Of a stretch of DNA of 64,000 nucleotides, positions 25,871 through 36,363 are shown piece after piece (position 1 is the stretch's first letter; each line of letters starts with the position of its first letter). The stretch is taken from the NCBI RefSeq assembly GCF_029892045.1, contig NZ_CP120368.1, positions 680,001-744,000 of the forward strand, in the 5' to 3' direction. The DNA comes from Sinorhizobium numidicum. Lineage in GTDB: Bacteria > Pseudomonadota > Alphaproteobacteria > Rhizobiales > Rhizobiaceae. The notes under the pieces were generated by a model. It was not told where the DNA came from, did no database searches, and was given only the letters and a program-made list of their open reading frames with translations. The translations under genes were made by a program, and so were the position numbers.

Positions 25871-26542
25871 ATGATCGTGGTGGTTGATGACAGAGAGCTT
25901 GTTAAAGAAGGCTACACATCCCTGTTCGGGCGCGAGGGCATTCCCTCGACGGGCTTTGATCCGAAGGAGTTCGGCGAATGGGTGAGTACGGCAGCGGATT
26001 CCGACATCGATGCAGTCGAGGCGTTCCTGATCGGCCAGGGCGATAGCGCCTTCAGCCTGCCGCGGGCGATCCGCGATCGCTCGATGGCGCCGGTCATCGC
26101 CATGAGCGACACGCCGTCGCTGGAGAACACGCTGGCGCTCTTCGACTGCGGCGTTGACGACGTGGTGCGCAAGCCGGTGCATCCGCGCGAAATTCTCGCG
26201 CGTGTCGCGGCAATCCGCCGGCGGCTCAAGGCTATCGCCAACTACACGGATATCGGCCCGGTTCGCGTTTTCGCCGATGGCCGCGATCCCGAGATCAACG
26301 GCGAGGTCTTCGCCCTGCCGCGTCGTGAGCGCCGCATTCTCGAATATCTGGTCGCCAACCGCGGCCGCCGGGTCTCCAAATCGCAGATATTCAATGCAAT
26401 CTACGGCATTTTCGACGAGGACGTCGAAGAGAACGTCGTCGAAAGCCATATCAGCAAGTTGCGCAAGAAACTGCGCAAGAAGCTCGGCTTCGATCCGATC
26501 GATTCCAAGCGCTTCCTTGGCTACTGCATCGACTGGAATTGA
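25871..26542 (+). CDS. rem: Rem, OmpR-type activator of flagellar genes
   Basis: Rem is the S. meliloti regulator of exponential-phase motility that activates later flagellar operons. The 223-residue protein has an N-terminal receiver fold (about 1-115) and a C-terminal winged helix (about 130-220) with [24 protein letters not shown] and [20 protein letters not shown]. The receiver keeps the acidic pair (Asp6, Asp7) and Lys101-Pro102. At the expected phospho-acceptor position (AFLIGQ, about residue 55) there is Gly instead of Asp, so conventional phosphorylation is unlikely. The ATG has CGGAGG upstream. No paired kinase gene is adjacent. Confidence 0.92.
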   Translation: MIVVVDDRELVKEGYTSLFGREGIPSTGFDPKEFGEWVSTAADSDIDAVEAFLIGQGDSAFSLPRAIRDRSMAPVIAMSDTPSLENTLALFDCGVDDVVRKPVHPREILARVAAIRRRLKAIANYTDIGPVRVFADGRDPEINGEVFALPRRERRILEYLVANRGRRVSKSQIFNAIYGIFDEDVEENVVESHISKLRKKLRKKLGFDPIDSKRFLGYCIDWN

Positions 26543-26579
26543 TGCGCGTTGATCGCCAGCAGGGCCAGCTTAAGACAGG

Positions 26580-26602
26580 TTCACGCAAGGCCCGGCTCCT
26601 AG
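26580..26602 (+). promoter_or_regulatory. Flagellar operon box before flgE
   Basis: TTCACGCAAG, ten bases, TAG, ending 32 bases before the flgE ATG. The preceding GACAGG also matches the copy at 4068. It is the best example of the shared element, and it lies between rem and flgE. Confidence 0.65.
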
Positions 26603-26633
26603 TCTCGCTGCAACAAGGAAACGAGGATCCGAT

Positions 26634-27848
26634 ATGAGTCTCTACGGTACCATGAGAACGGGCGTGTCCGGTATGAACGCCCAGTCGAACCGGCTCAGCA
26701 CAGTCGCCGAGAACATCGCCAACGCCAACACGACCGGCTACAAGCGTGCCTCGACGGAATTCACATCGATGATCCTGCCGTCGAGCAACGGCGCGTACAA
26801 TTCGGGCGGCGTACAGACCCAGGTCCGCTACAGCATCTCCGACCAGGGCGCCACGACCTACACGACGTCCGGCAGCGATCTTGCAATCGACGGCGGCGGT
26901 TTCTTCATCGTAGAAGGCGCCAACGGGCAGGAATATCTGACGCGTGCCGGCTCCTTCGTCCAGGACAAGGAAGGCAATCTCGTCAACGCCGCTGGCTTCA
27001 CGCTGATGGGTTACGAGTATCAGGCCGGCGTCGATCCGACGGTCGTTGTGAACGGTTTCGACGGTCTGGCCAAGGTGAACCTCGCTTCCGAAGGGCTGGT
27101 GGCCGAGGGATCGACGACGGGTTCCATGGGAGCCAATCTGCCCTCAGGTGCGGCGGTGGGTGACATCTCCACCACCTCGCTTGTCGTCTACGACAGCCAA
27201 GGCAATACGCGCATTCTCGACTTCAACTACGAGAAGACGGCGGCGAATGCATGGTCGGTCGAGATTGTCGACCGTACATCGTCCACCGTTCTCGGTACCA
27301 GCGCGCTGACCTTCAATGCCGCGGGTGACCTGACGACATCACCGGCGACCGTTGTTGCTAACGGCGCGCTGATCAGCCCGCTCGCAGGTACAGGTGCCAA
27401 CCTCGGTGCGATAACGATCGACCTGACCAAGACCACACAGCTCGGCTACGCCTTCAACTCCGATGGCGGCACGATCGATGGCAATGCGCCGAGCAAAGTC
27501 GCCGGCTATCAGATCGATTCCGACGGCATCGTTTACGTCAAGTACGAAAACGGCAAGCTCGATCCCCGTTACCGCATAGCGCTCGCCAATGTGCAGAGCC
27601 CGGACAAGCTGCTGCCGGAATCCGGCAACGTCTATTCGCAGGGCGTCGACTCTGGCGTCATCATCACCGGTTTTGCCGGCTCCGGAAACTTCGGCGAGAT
27701 CCTCTCCGGCGCGCTTGAGAGCTCGAACGTCGATATCGCCGAGGAACTGACGGCGATGATCGAATCCCAGCGCAACTACACCGCCAATTCCAAGGTTTTC
27801 CAGACCGGCGCCGAATTGCTCGACGTTCTGGTCAACCTGAAACGGTAA
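26634..27848 (+). CDS. flgE: Flagellar hook protein FlgE
   Basis: FlgE is the hook subunit. The 404-residue protein begins with the axial N-terminal motif ([31 protein letters not shown]), has a central variable D2 region (about 150-290) and ends with LSGALESSNVDIAEELTAMIESQRNYTANSKVFQTGAELLDVLVNLKR, the FlgE C-terminal consensus. The ATG is preceded by ACGAGGA. It starts the operon flgE-flgK-flgL-flaF-flbT-flgD-fliQ. Confidence 0.97.
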   Translation: MSLYGTMRTGVSGMNAQSNRLSTVAENIANANTTGYKRASTEFTSMILPSSNGAYNSGGVQTQVRYSISDQGATTYTTSGSDLAIDGGGFFIVEGANGQEYLTRAGSFVQDKEGNLVNAAGFTLMGYEYQAGVDPTVVVNGFDGLAKVNLASEGLVAEGSTTGSMGANLPSGAAVGDISTTSLVVYDSQGNTRILDFNYEKTAANAWSVEIVDRTSSTVLGTSALTFNAAGDLTTSPATVVANGALISPLAGTGANLGAITIDLTKTTQLGYAFNSDGGTIDGNAPSKVAGYQIDSDGIVYVKYENGKLDPRYRIALANVQSPDKLLPESGNVYSQGVDSGVIITGFAGSGNFGEILSGALESSNVDIAEELTAMIESQRNYTANSKVFQTGAELLDVLVNLKR

Positions 27849-27872
27849 TCGAAAGAGAGACGGTCCCGCGTC

Positions 27873-29303
27873 ATGTCGCTGTCCACCGCAATTACGATCG
27901 CGCAGTCGGCCTTCAACAACACGGCGGCGCAGACCGCCATCGTGTCGAAGAACATCGCGAATGCGGGCAACGCCGACTATTCGCGTCGGCTGGCCTTGCT
28001 GGGCAGCACGCCGAACGGAGCGCAGGTCGTTTCGATCTATCGCGCGCAGAACGAGGCGCTGCTCAAGCAAAGCATATCGAGCATCGGCCAGTCATCGGGG
28101 CAGGGTCGCCTTCTTTCCGGCCTGGAGCTTCTGAAATCGTCACTGGGCGGCAACGACTACGAAACCTCGCCGGCCACCTTCTTGGCTGCCTTCCGCGATA
28201 GTCTGCAGACATTCGCGTCGACGCCCGGAAACACGACGATGGCTGCTTCGGCCGTGTCGGATGCCGGCGATCTGGTGAACTCCATCAGCACCACGGCAAA
28301 TGCGGTTCAGAACCTGCGGACCGATGCCGACAAGGAGATCGCACTCGAAGTCGAAAAGCTGAACAGCCTGCTTGCCGATTTCGAGCAGGCGAACAATGCG
28401 GTCAAAGCCGCGACCGCGCAGGAGCAGGATGCAAGCGACGCCCTCGACCAGCGCGACACGATCCTGAAGCAGATTTCCGAAATCGTCGGCATCTCGACGG
28501 TTACAAGGGCCAACAACGATACCGTTATCTACACTTCGGACGGCACCGTGCTTTTCGAGACCATGGCGCGGTCCGTCACCTTCACGCCCAAGACGGCCTA
28601 TGATGCGACGATTGCCGGCAACAGGATTTATATCGACGGCGTTCCAGTTGCTGCCGGCGCCGGCGCCAATACGACGGCGGAGGGCAAGCTCGCAAGCCTG
28701 CTGCAATTGCGCGATGACATTGCGCCGAAATTCCAGTCGCAGCTTGACGAGATCGCGCGCGGCCTTGTCACGATGTTTCAGGAAGGCGGCGCACCCGGAT
28801 TATTTACCTGGGCGGGCGGAACGGTTCCTGCGACGGCGACAGTGCAGCCCGGCATGGCGGCGACGCTTGTCGTCAATCCGCTGGCCAAGGCCAATCCGCT
28901 CCTGCTGCGCGACGGCGGTTTCAACGGGATCGTTTCCAATCCCGGCGGCGCTGCGACGCCCAACGCTGGCTACACCGCGCTGCTCGAAGGCTACATCGCT
29001 GCCATGGGGCAGGACATGACCTTCGACCCGGCCACCGGGCTCGACGGAACGAGCTCGATCCTCGATTTCGCGACCTCCTCCATCGGTTGGCTGGAGCAAC
29101 TGCGCAGCACCGCCTCGACCGCCAGCGACAATAAATCGGCGCTTCTCGCCCGCACGCAGGAGGCGCTCAGCAAGGAGACGGGTGTCAGCATCGACGAGGA
29201 GCTGTCGCTGTTGCTTGACCTGGAGCAGTCCTACAAAGCGTCGGCCAAACTGGTCAGTACTGTGGACGCCATGATGGCGGCCCTTCTCGAAGCCGTGAGG
29301 TAA
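27873..29303 (+). CDS. flgK: Hook-filament junction protein FlgK (HAP1)
   Basis: FlgK is the first hook-associated protein, joining hook to filament. The 476-residue length fits. N-terminal motif: SAFNNTAAQTAIVSKNIANAGNADYSRRLALL. The C-terminal helix has LSLLLDLEQSYKASAKLVSTVDAMMAALLEAVR, the HAP1 signature. The centre is Thr/Ala-rich. It is 24 bases after flgE and followed two bases later by flgL. Confidence 0.96.
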   Translation: MSLSTAITIAQSAFNNTAAQTAIVSKNIANAGNADYSRRLALLGSTPNGAQVVSIYRAQNEALLKQSISSIGQSSGQGRLLSGLELLKSSLGGNDYETSPATFLAAFRDSLQTFASTPGNTTMAASAVSDAGDLVNSISTTANAVQNLRTDADKEIALEVEKLNSLLADFEQANNAVKAATAQEQDASDALDQRDTILKQISEIVGISTVTRANNDTVIYTSDGTVLFETMARSVTFTPKTAYDATIAGNRIYIDGVPVAAGAGANTTAEGKLASLLQLRDDIAPKFQSQLDEIARGLVTMFQEGGAPGLFTWAGGTVPATATVQPGMAATLVVNPLAKANPLLLRDGGFNGIVSNPGGAATPNAGYTALLEGYIAAMGQDMTFDPATGLDGTSSILDFATSSIGWLEQLRSTASTASDNKSALLARTQEALSKETGVSIDEELSLLLDLEQSYKASAKLVSTVDAMMAALLEAVR

Positions 29304-29305
29304 TC

Positions 29306-30364
29306 ATGAAGACATCCTTCGTTTCGAATCTGGCGGTACAAAACGCCATGCGGCTGACGATCCAGCAGCAGCAGGCGGAGATGCTCGACCTTCAGAAGGA
29401 ATTGACGACGGGCCGCCATGCGGATGTCGGCGTCACGCTCGGAGCGGCGACCTCGCGCTCGCTCAATTTGCAGCGCGAGCTGGTGCGATTGAATGCGCTG
29501 ACCAGCACGAACTCGATCGTCAACCAGCGGCTCTCCGCGTCTCAGGAAGCGCTGGAGACGATGTCGAGCGCAGCCCAAAAGGTGCGCGACACGCTGGTCA
29601 CCTTCAAGGGCAACGATTCAGCGGACAAGCTGGCGATCCAAAAGACGGAGATCGACAGCGCCCTGTCATTGTTCACGGCTGCGGCAAACACCTCCTTCAA
29701 TGGAGAGTTTCTGTTTTCCGGCATCAATTCGGACGTGAAGCCGCTCGCCGACTATAATTCAGCGGTGCCGTCCGCCGCCAAGACCGCTTTCAACACGGCG
29801 CTGTCGACGTTCATGGCGGCGCAGGTTCCGCCGCTGACGGCGATGGATCAGTTCTCGGTCACGCAGATGAACGACTTCATCACGACTGTTGTCGAGCCGA
29901 TGTATACCGGTGCTGACTGGGACACGGACTGGTCCGACGCCTCGAATCAGAACATGACCAGTCGCATCAGCACGACGGAGGTGATCGAGAGCTCCACGAA
30001 CGTCAACACGAAGGGCGTTCGGATGTTCGCGCTCGCGAGCGTCATAGCATCGGAGCTGATGGACACGGGGGTTACCTCCCAGGTGCGCACCGCGATCGGT
30101 GAAGCCGCGTTCCAATATGTCGAACAGGGCATCACCGACATCGATGCCCAGCGCAGTGCGCTTGGCGTCGCCGAAGCGCGCGTCAAGAAGGCGAACGACT
30201 CGCTGGCGGCGCAGACGAAGCTCATTGCGACACATATCGGCGACATCGAAGGCATCGACGAGGAGGCAGCCTCGACGCGGATAAACCTGCTGAAAACGCA
30301 ACTTGAGACATCCTACACACTCACGTCGCGGATCCAGCAGTTGAGCTTGCTCAACTACCTCTGA
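29306..30364 (+). CDS. flgL: Hook-filament junction protein FlgL (HAP3)
   Basis: FlgL lies between FlgK and the filament. The 352-residue protein has flagellin-like terminal helices: QNAMRLTIQQQQAEMLDLQKELTTGRHADVGVTLG at the start and LLKTQLETSYTLTSRIQQLSLLNYL at the end. The latter resembles the flagellin/HAP3 C-terminus. The start ATG is two bases after the flgK stop. Confidence 0.94.
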   Translation: MKTSFVSNLAVQNAMRLTIQQQQAEMLDLQKELTTGRHADVGVTLGAATSRSLNLQRELVRLNALTSTNSIVNQRLSASQEALETMSSAAQKVRDTLVTFKGNDSADKLAIQKTEIDSALSLFTAAANTSFNGEFLFSGINSDVKPLADYNSAVPSAAKTAFNTALSTFMAAQVPPLTAMDQFSVTQMNDFITTVVEPMYTGADWDTDWSDASNQNMTSRISTTEVIESSTNVNTKGVRMFALASVIASELMDTGVTSQVRTAIGEAAFQYVEQGITDIDAQRSALGVAEARVKKANDSLAAQTKLIATHIGDIEGIDEEAASTRINLLKTQLETSYTLTSRIQQLSLLNYL

Positions 30365-30399
30365 TTGAGAGGGACCGGACAAACATGAAGGATGTCTGA

Positions 30400-31600
<1,201 letters not shown>

Positions 31601-31607
31601 CGTCTTC

Positions 31608-31874
31608 ATGAATGAGGCAGATGCCCTCGACATCGTACAGGCTGCGATCTGGACCGTGATCGTCGCGTCGGGTCCTGCCGTTCTGGCCGCCATGGTGGTC
31701 GGTGTGGTCATCGCCTTCATCCAGGCGCTGACCCAGGTGCAGGAAATGACGCTGACCTTCGTGCCGAAGATCCTGGCGGTCATGATCACCGTCGCCGTCT
31801 CGGCGCCCTTCGTCGGGGCGCAGATATCCATCTTCACCGATCTCGTCTTCTCGCGAATCCAGTCCGGTTTCTGA
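31608..31874 (+). CDS. fliQ: Flagellar export gate protein FliQ
   Basis: FliQ is a small two-helix membrane subunit of the export gate. The 88-residue product has two hydrophobic segments (about 16-37 and 50-72) and the family motif VGVVIAFIQALTQVQEMTLTFVPKILAV. It is seven bases after flgD and is the last gene before the flhA promoter region. Confidence 0.95.
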   Translation: MNEADALDIVQAAIWTVIVASGPAVLAAMVVGVVIAFIQALTQVQEMTLTFVPKILAVMITVAVSAPFVGAQISIFTDLVFSRIQSGF

Positions 31875-31876
31875 CG

Positions 31877-31920
31877 TTGCAGCAACCTTTGTGCATCTGA
31901 GCAGACGCACGGCGCTGTAA
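31877..31920 (+). repeat. Half RIME element between fliQ and flhA
   Basis: Only the right-hand palindrome of the RIME repeat is present: GCAACCTTTGTGCATCTGAGCAGACGCACGGCGCTGTAA. The left CTGCATG...CATGCAG arm is missing. It starts two bases after the fliQ stop. Confidence 0.65.
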
Positions 31921-31927
31921 TACCACC

Positions 31928-31950
31928 TTCGCGCAAGCTTGGGCCTTTAG
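31928..31950 (+). promoter_or_regulatory. Flagellar operon box before flhA
   Basis: TTCGCGCAAG, ten bases, TAG, directly after the half RIME and ending 67 bases before the flhA ATG. It suggests that flhA-fliR and the downstream chaperone-like genes have their own promoter. Confidence 0.6.
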
Positions 31951-32016
31951 ATCTTCCGTCATAGCTTGGGCAGCTTCGCGATCGCTGCCCGCCTCTCATG
32001 AAGAGACGGAAGAGAC

Positions 32017-34104
32017 ATGGCACAACAGGCGACGCTGACTATCCCGAAACTCGCACCCAAGAGCCGGGACGTCGGCTTTGCGCTCGGGATCGTCGCGATC
32101 CTGTCGATCCTCTTCCTGCCTATTCCCCCGTTCCTGATCGATCTGGGCCTTGCATTCTCGATCGCCTTCTCGGTGCTGATCCTGATGGTCGCGCTCTGGA
32201 TCCAGCGGCCGCTGGACTTCTCCTCCTTTCCGACCATCCTCCTGATCTCGACCATGATCCGTCTGTCGCTGAACATCGCGACGACGCGCGTCATCCTTTC
32301 GCACGGGCATGAGGGCCATGGCGCCGCCGGCGGCGTCATTTCCGGCTTTGCAAGCCTCGTCATGTCGGGCGATTTCGTCATCGGTCTGATTGTCTTCCTG
32401 ATCCTGATCACGGTGAACTTCATCGTCATCACCAAAGGCGCGACGCGCATTGCGGAAGTCGGCGCCCGCTTCACTCTCGATGCGATCCCCGGCAAGCAGA
32501 TGTCGATCGATGCAGATCTTTCAGCCGGCTTGATCGACGAGAAAGAGGCGCAGCGTCGCCGCCGCGAACTGGAGGAGGAAAGCTCCTTCTACGGCGCGAT
32601 GGACGGTGCGTCGAAATTCGTGCGCGGCGATGCGATCGCCGGCCTGATCATTACGGCGATCAACGTCTTCGGCGGCATCATTATTGGTTACCTGCGGCAT
32701 GGCATGCCGATCGGCGAGGCAGCCGACGTCTTCGTCAAGCTCTCCGTCGGCGACGGTCTGGTCTCACAGATTCCGGCGCTGATCGTCTCGCTCGCCGCGG
32801 GTCTGCTCGTCTCGCGCGGCGGTACCGCGGGCTCCACGGATCAAGCGGTCGTCGGCCAGCTCAGCGGCTACCCCCGCGCACTGATGGTCGCCGCCGGCCT
32901 CATTATCCTGCTTTCGGTCGTGCCCGGTCTGCCGTTCCTGCCTTTTGCTACCCTCGGCGGCGGCATGGCTTTCCTCGGCTGGGCTATTCCGAGGCAGCTC
33001 GAAGCCGCCAACGCGGAGAAGCGGGCTCAGGAGGCGGCGAAGGCGCAGCAGACGAAGGAGAGCGACAAGGACTCCGTCAAGTCGGTGCTGAAGACGGCGG
33101 AGATCGAGCTCCTGCTCGGCAAACAGGTCTCGACACGGCTTCTCGGCGCGCATCAGGAGCTTGCGTTCCGGGTGGGCAAGATGCGCCGCAAGTTCGCCGT
33201 GCAGTACGGCTTGGTCGTCCCGGAAATCAAGGTATCGGACGATATCTCCATTCCCGACAAGGCCTACCACATCCGTATCCATGGCACGACCATCGCATCG
33301 AACACCGTTCGCGTCGGCGAAGTCCTGGTGGTGACCGGCGGTGGTCGCCGGCCGAGCGTGCCCGGCGACGAGATCCGCGAACCGGCCTTCGGCATGCCGG
33401 CCGTTTCCATCCTGGAGACCTTTACGGAAGACCTGAAGCGCGAGGGCTTCCATCCGATCGACAACGTCTCGGTGGTGCTGACGCACCTCAGCGAAGTGAT
33501 CCGCAACAACCTGCCGCAGCTTCTGTCCTACAAGGACGTGAAAGTGCTGATCGAGCGGCTCGATCCGGAGTACCGCAAGCTCGCGGACGAGATCTGTACA
33601 TCACACATATCCTATTCCGGGCTCCAGGCGGTCTTGAAGCTGCTGCTCGCCGAGCGCGTTTCGATCCGCAACCTGCATCTCATTCTCGAAGCCGTGGCGG
33701 AACTCGCGCCGCACGTGCGCAAGACCGAGCAGATCGTCGAACATGTGCGCGTCCGCATGTCGCAGCAGCTCTGCGGAGACCTCGCCGACAACGGCGTTCT
33801 GCGCGTCCTGCGACTCGGCAACAAATGGGACATGGTCTTCCATCAGGCGCTGAAGCGCGATGCCAAGGGGGAAGTCGTCGAGTTCGACATCGATCCGCGT
33901 CACCTAGAGGAATTCAGCGAGCAGGCGACGAAGGTTATCCGTGAACATCTCGATCGCGGCATGCCCTTCGTGCTGGTAAGTTCACCCGAATCCCGCTCAT
34001 ATGTGCGCATGATCATCGAACGACTCTTCGCCACGCTTCCCGTGCTCTCCCATGTCGAGCTCGCCAAGGGCCTTGAGATCAAGATCATCGGCTCGATTTC
34101 ATGA
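32017..34104 (+). CDS. flhA: Flagellar export gate protein FlhA
   Basis: FlhA is the large export-gate protein whose cytoplasmic ring docks chaperone-substrate complexes. The 695-residue length is typical. About eight membrane segments fill residues 20-330, with the conserved loop [64 protein letters not shown]. The soluble C-terminal domain spans about 360-695. The start ATG follows a GGAAGAGA ribosome site. fliR overlaps it by four bases. Confidence 0.98.
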   Translation: MAQQATLTIPKLAPKSRDVGFALGIVAILSILFLPIPPFLIDLGLAFSIAFSVLILMVALWIQRPLDFSSFPTILLISTMIRLSLNIATTRVILSHGHEGHGAAGGVISGFASLVMSGDFVIGLIVFLILITVNFIVITKGATRIAEVGARFTLDAIPGKQMSIDADLSAGLIDEKEAQRRRRELEEESSFYGAMDGASKFVRGDAIAGLIITAINVFGGIIIGYLRHGMPIGEAADVFVKLSVGDGLVSQIPALIVSLAAGLLVSRGGTAGSTDQAVVGQLSGYPRALMVAAGLIILLSVVPGLPFLPFATLGGGMAFLGWAIPRQLEAANAEKRAQEAAKAQQTKESDKDSVKSVLKTAEIELLLGKQVSTRLLGAHQELAFRVGKMRRKFAVQYGLVVPEIKVSDDISIPDKAYHIRIHGTTIASNTVRVGEVLVVTGGGRRPSVPGDEIREPAFGMPAVSILETFTEDLKREGFHPIDNVSVVLTHLSEVIRNNLPQLLSYKDVKVLIERLDPEYRKLADEICTSHISYSGLQAVLKLLLAERVSIRNLHLILEAVAELAPHVRKTEQIVEHVRVRMSQQLCGDLADNGVLRVLRLGNKWDMVFHQALKRDAKGEVVEFDIDPRHLEEFSEQATKVIREHLDRGMPFVLVSSPESRSYVRMIIERLFATLPVLSHVELAKGLEIKIIGSIS

Positions 34105-34853
34105 TAACCGACCCCGAGGGTACGGTGCTGGCGCTGTTTGCGGCCTTCTGCCGGATCGGTGCGTGCATCATGATCATGCCGGGATTTTCAACCGCACGCG
34201 TCCCTCTTCAGATCAGGCTGTTCATCGCGGTCGCGGTTTCGATGGCTATCCTGCCGGTCATGTGGACGGATATCTACCCGCAGGTCACGGGGAAAGGGCA
34301 TACCTACATCTATTTCATCGCGACCGAGACGGTCGTCGGTGCCGTCATCGGGCTCATTGCACGTTATTACGTGCTTGGCCTGCAGTTCGCCGGGACGGCG
34401 ATGACCATGCTGATCGGATTCACCCCGCCGCCGACGGCCGATGTGCTTGAAGATACCGCCGAAAACCAGCTCACCAGCATGATCAGCTTCGCGGGCCTGA
34501 TGATCCTCTTCATGCTGGATTTCCATCACGCCATCCTGGAGGCGATCGTGCAGTCCTATCGCGTGATGCCACTCGGCGTTGGCTTCGATCCGCAGAGCGT
34601 GCTGATCACGCTTACGAACGCGCTGGAACAGACATTCATGATCATGTTGCGGCTCGCCAGCCCGTTCGTGATCTATGGCCTGCTCTTCAACGTCGCTATC
34701 GGCATGGTGAACAAGCTGGCGCCGCAGATTCCGATCTATTTCATTTCCCAGCCCTACCTCATCATGGGCGGTATGTTCCTGCTCTATCTCGGGATCGCCG
34801 CGATGCTGCGCCTGTTCGCGGATGGCTTCGGGCCGGTAATGCAAGGGGGATAG
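34101..34853 (+). CDS. fliR: Flagellar export gate protein FliR
   Basis: FliR completes the FliP-FliQ-FliR gate. The 250-residue protein has about six hydrophobic segments with [42 protein letters not shown] at the N-terminus and [45 protein letters not shown] near the C-terminus. The start overlaps the flhA stop (ATGA). The next gene begins three bases after its stop. Confidence 0.95.
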   Translation: MITDPEGTVLALFAAFCRIGACIMIMPGFSTARVPLQIRLFIAVAVSMAILPVMWTDIYPQVTGKGHTYIYFIATETVVGAVIGLIARYYVLGLQFAGTAMTMLIGFTPPPTADVLEDTAENQLTSMISFAGLMILFMLDFHHAILEAIVQSYRVMPLGVGFDPQSVLITLTNALEQTFMIMLRLASPFVIYGLLFNVAIGMVNKLAPQIPIYFISQPYLIMGGMFLLYLGIAAMLRLFADGFGPVMQGG

Positions 34854-34856
34854 AGC

Positions 34857-35270
34857 ATGAAAACGCGATCGGAAAAATTGAAACGCCTGGTCGCCGTTCA
34901 GCGGCATCTCGAGCAGATGGCGGAGAGCGAACTCGCCGAAACCGCGCGCCAGCGCACGGCGCTTGCCGAAACGATCGATGTCGTCGTGGATGCAATGGGC
35001 TCGGCTCACCCGATGCACCGCATGTTTTCAGGGCACTATTCCTCCCAGCTCGGACGCCTCGTGCAAAAGGATCAGATGCTGCTCGGCATTCAGCAGGTGC
35101 ATGAGGCCCGCATGCTGAAGGAACGCGCAAAGGGCGATCGGCTGAAAGAGAGCATGAAGGACGCCCGCGTCCTAGAGGATCGTGAGGCGGCCGACAACTC
35201 TATCCTCGATCTGATCGATCAGCACGTCTCGGGCGGGACGCCAGCTTCCGGTAAGGTTGACGGGCGATAG
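34857..35270 (+). CDS. FliJ-like coiled-coil protein
   Basis: A 137-residue, highly charged and almost wholly helical protein with no membrane segment. Two long coiled-coil arms are visible (about 1-45 and 65-110), separated by a turn with Gly/Pro and His (AMGSAHPMHRMFSGH). FliJ, the FliI-associated export chaperone, is an antiparallel coiled coil of about 147 residues, and no other FliJ candidate is seen. Position three bases after fliR fits an export role. Sequence similarity to FliJ is too weak to be decisive by eye. Confidence 0.65.
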   Translation: MKTRSEKLKRLVAVQRHLEQMAESELAETARQRTALAETIDVVVDAMGSAHPMHRMFSGHYSSQLGRLVQKDQMLLGIQQVHEARMLKERAKGDRLKESMKDARVLEDREAADNSILDLIDQHVSGGTPASGKVDGR

Positions 35271-35371
35271 TACCCATCCGGAGGCGCAGCAAACGACGCC
35301 GTTCCGGTTCGGGACACTGACTGCGCCCCCGGACGGCGACGGCCGCCGCTCCGGCTTCGAGAGGATCTGAC

Positions 35372-35923
35372 ATGGCAATTTCCCCGCCCAGCGACCTGGT
35401 TATGGACGTCGTCCGTGCCGCCGATCCGGCCGAAATTCAGGAGGCCCAGGCGCGGCTCAAGGCCAATCGCGCGGCCTTCCAAGCAACCAGCCTGGCGGAA
35501 AACGGCAATGGCTTCGCAGCCGCCGTTTCTGTGCTGAATCCCTCCGACGGATCGAGCGGCCTCGGCGACATCAACAATCGCCTCGAACCGAAGAAGATCC
35601 CCGAGACCTATCGCAAGTTCGAGGCGATGGTGTTGCAAAATTTCGTGAAATCCATGTTGCCGAGCGAAAGCGAGAATGTCTTCGGCAAGGGCACGTCCGG
35701 CGATATCTGGAAGAGCATGATGGCCGAACAGATCGGCGACGTTCTCGCCAAGGGAGGCGGGATCGGCATTGCCGACCGGATGGCAGGCAACGACGCGGCC
35801 GACCGCGTGAACGCTTCGCTTGACGGCGACAGCCGCAATCTGGCTGCGGGCATGGTTCAGGAATACGAGCGCAAGGCGCTCGCCGGTTTTTTGACGAACG
35901 ACGACAGAAAAAAGCAAGCCTAG
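35372..35923 (+). CDS. FlgJ-type rod-binding protein without muramidase domain
   Basis: The 183-residue protein contains the rod-binding (FlgJ N-terminal) domain at about residues 75-125: IPETYRKFEAMVLQNFVKSMLPSESENVFGKGTSGDIWKSMMAEQIGDVLAKGGGIGIADRM, with the conserved FE..ml..llk.mr and G.GiA pattern. The C-terminal glucosaminidase part of enteric FlgJ is absent. The lytic transglycosylase at 25033 may supply that activity. The start ATG has GAGAGGA upstream; the 101 bases before it contain no obvious promoter. Confidence 0.82.
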   Translation: MAISPPSDLVMDVVRAADPAEIQEAQARLKANRAAFQATSLAENGNGFAAAVSVLNPSDGSSGLGDINNRLEPKKIPETYRKFEAMVLQNFVKSMLPSESENVFGKGTSGDIWKSMMAEQIGDVLAKGGGIGIADRMAGNDAADRVNASLDGDSRNLAAGMVQEYERKALAGFLTNDDRKKQA

Positions 35924-35994
35924 AGCGGGCCCTCGACAAGCGCGCGGACATCATCCGCTCGCATCCCGCCATGATTGATCTTGGGAGTTGATTT

Positions 35995-36363
35995 ATGGAA
36001 GCAGTGGCATCCAATGACGTACGGATACAAAATGTTCTCGGCCGCCTGGAGATGATCATCGACAACGAGAACAGCCGCATCGGCGTGGACCCCGACTTCG
36101 ACATAAAGACGTCGAACGCGCACAAAAGCCGCTGCCTCTATGAGCTGACGATGCTCCACCGTGACGCTGTTGCCAGCGAAATCTCACCGGCCTTCGTCTC
36201 GCAGACGCGCCATCTCAGAAATAAGCTGCAGATCAATTCCCAGAAGGTGGAAGCGCATCTCGACGCGGTCCGTTCCGTCGTCGACCTTCTGAAGACGGCT
36301 GCGCAGGACGCCGATGCGGACGGCATCTATACCGAAGCGCAGTTCCGCTATAGCGATTTCTGA
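35995..36363 (+). CDS. FlgN-like flagellar chaperone candidate
   Basis: A 122-residue helical protein. Its C-terminal half (FVSQTRHLRNKLQINSQKVEAHLDAVRSVVDLLKTAAQDADADGIYTEAQFRYSDF) has the FlgN layout: a helix of the kind L..+L..N...++..l..v..ll, followed by a disordered tail with tYt...f. FlgN-type chaperones guard FlgK and FlgL, and no other candidate is seen in the cluster. The ATG is preceded by a weak GGGAG, and the stop overlaps the next start by one base. Assignment is by pattern and context only. Confidence 0.6.
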   Translation: MEAVASNDVRIQNVLGRLEMIIDNENSRIGVDPDFDIKTSNAHKSRCLYELTMLHRDAVASEISPAFVSQTRHLRNKLQINSQKVEAHLDAVRSVVDLLKTAAQDADADGIYTEAQFRYSDF

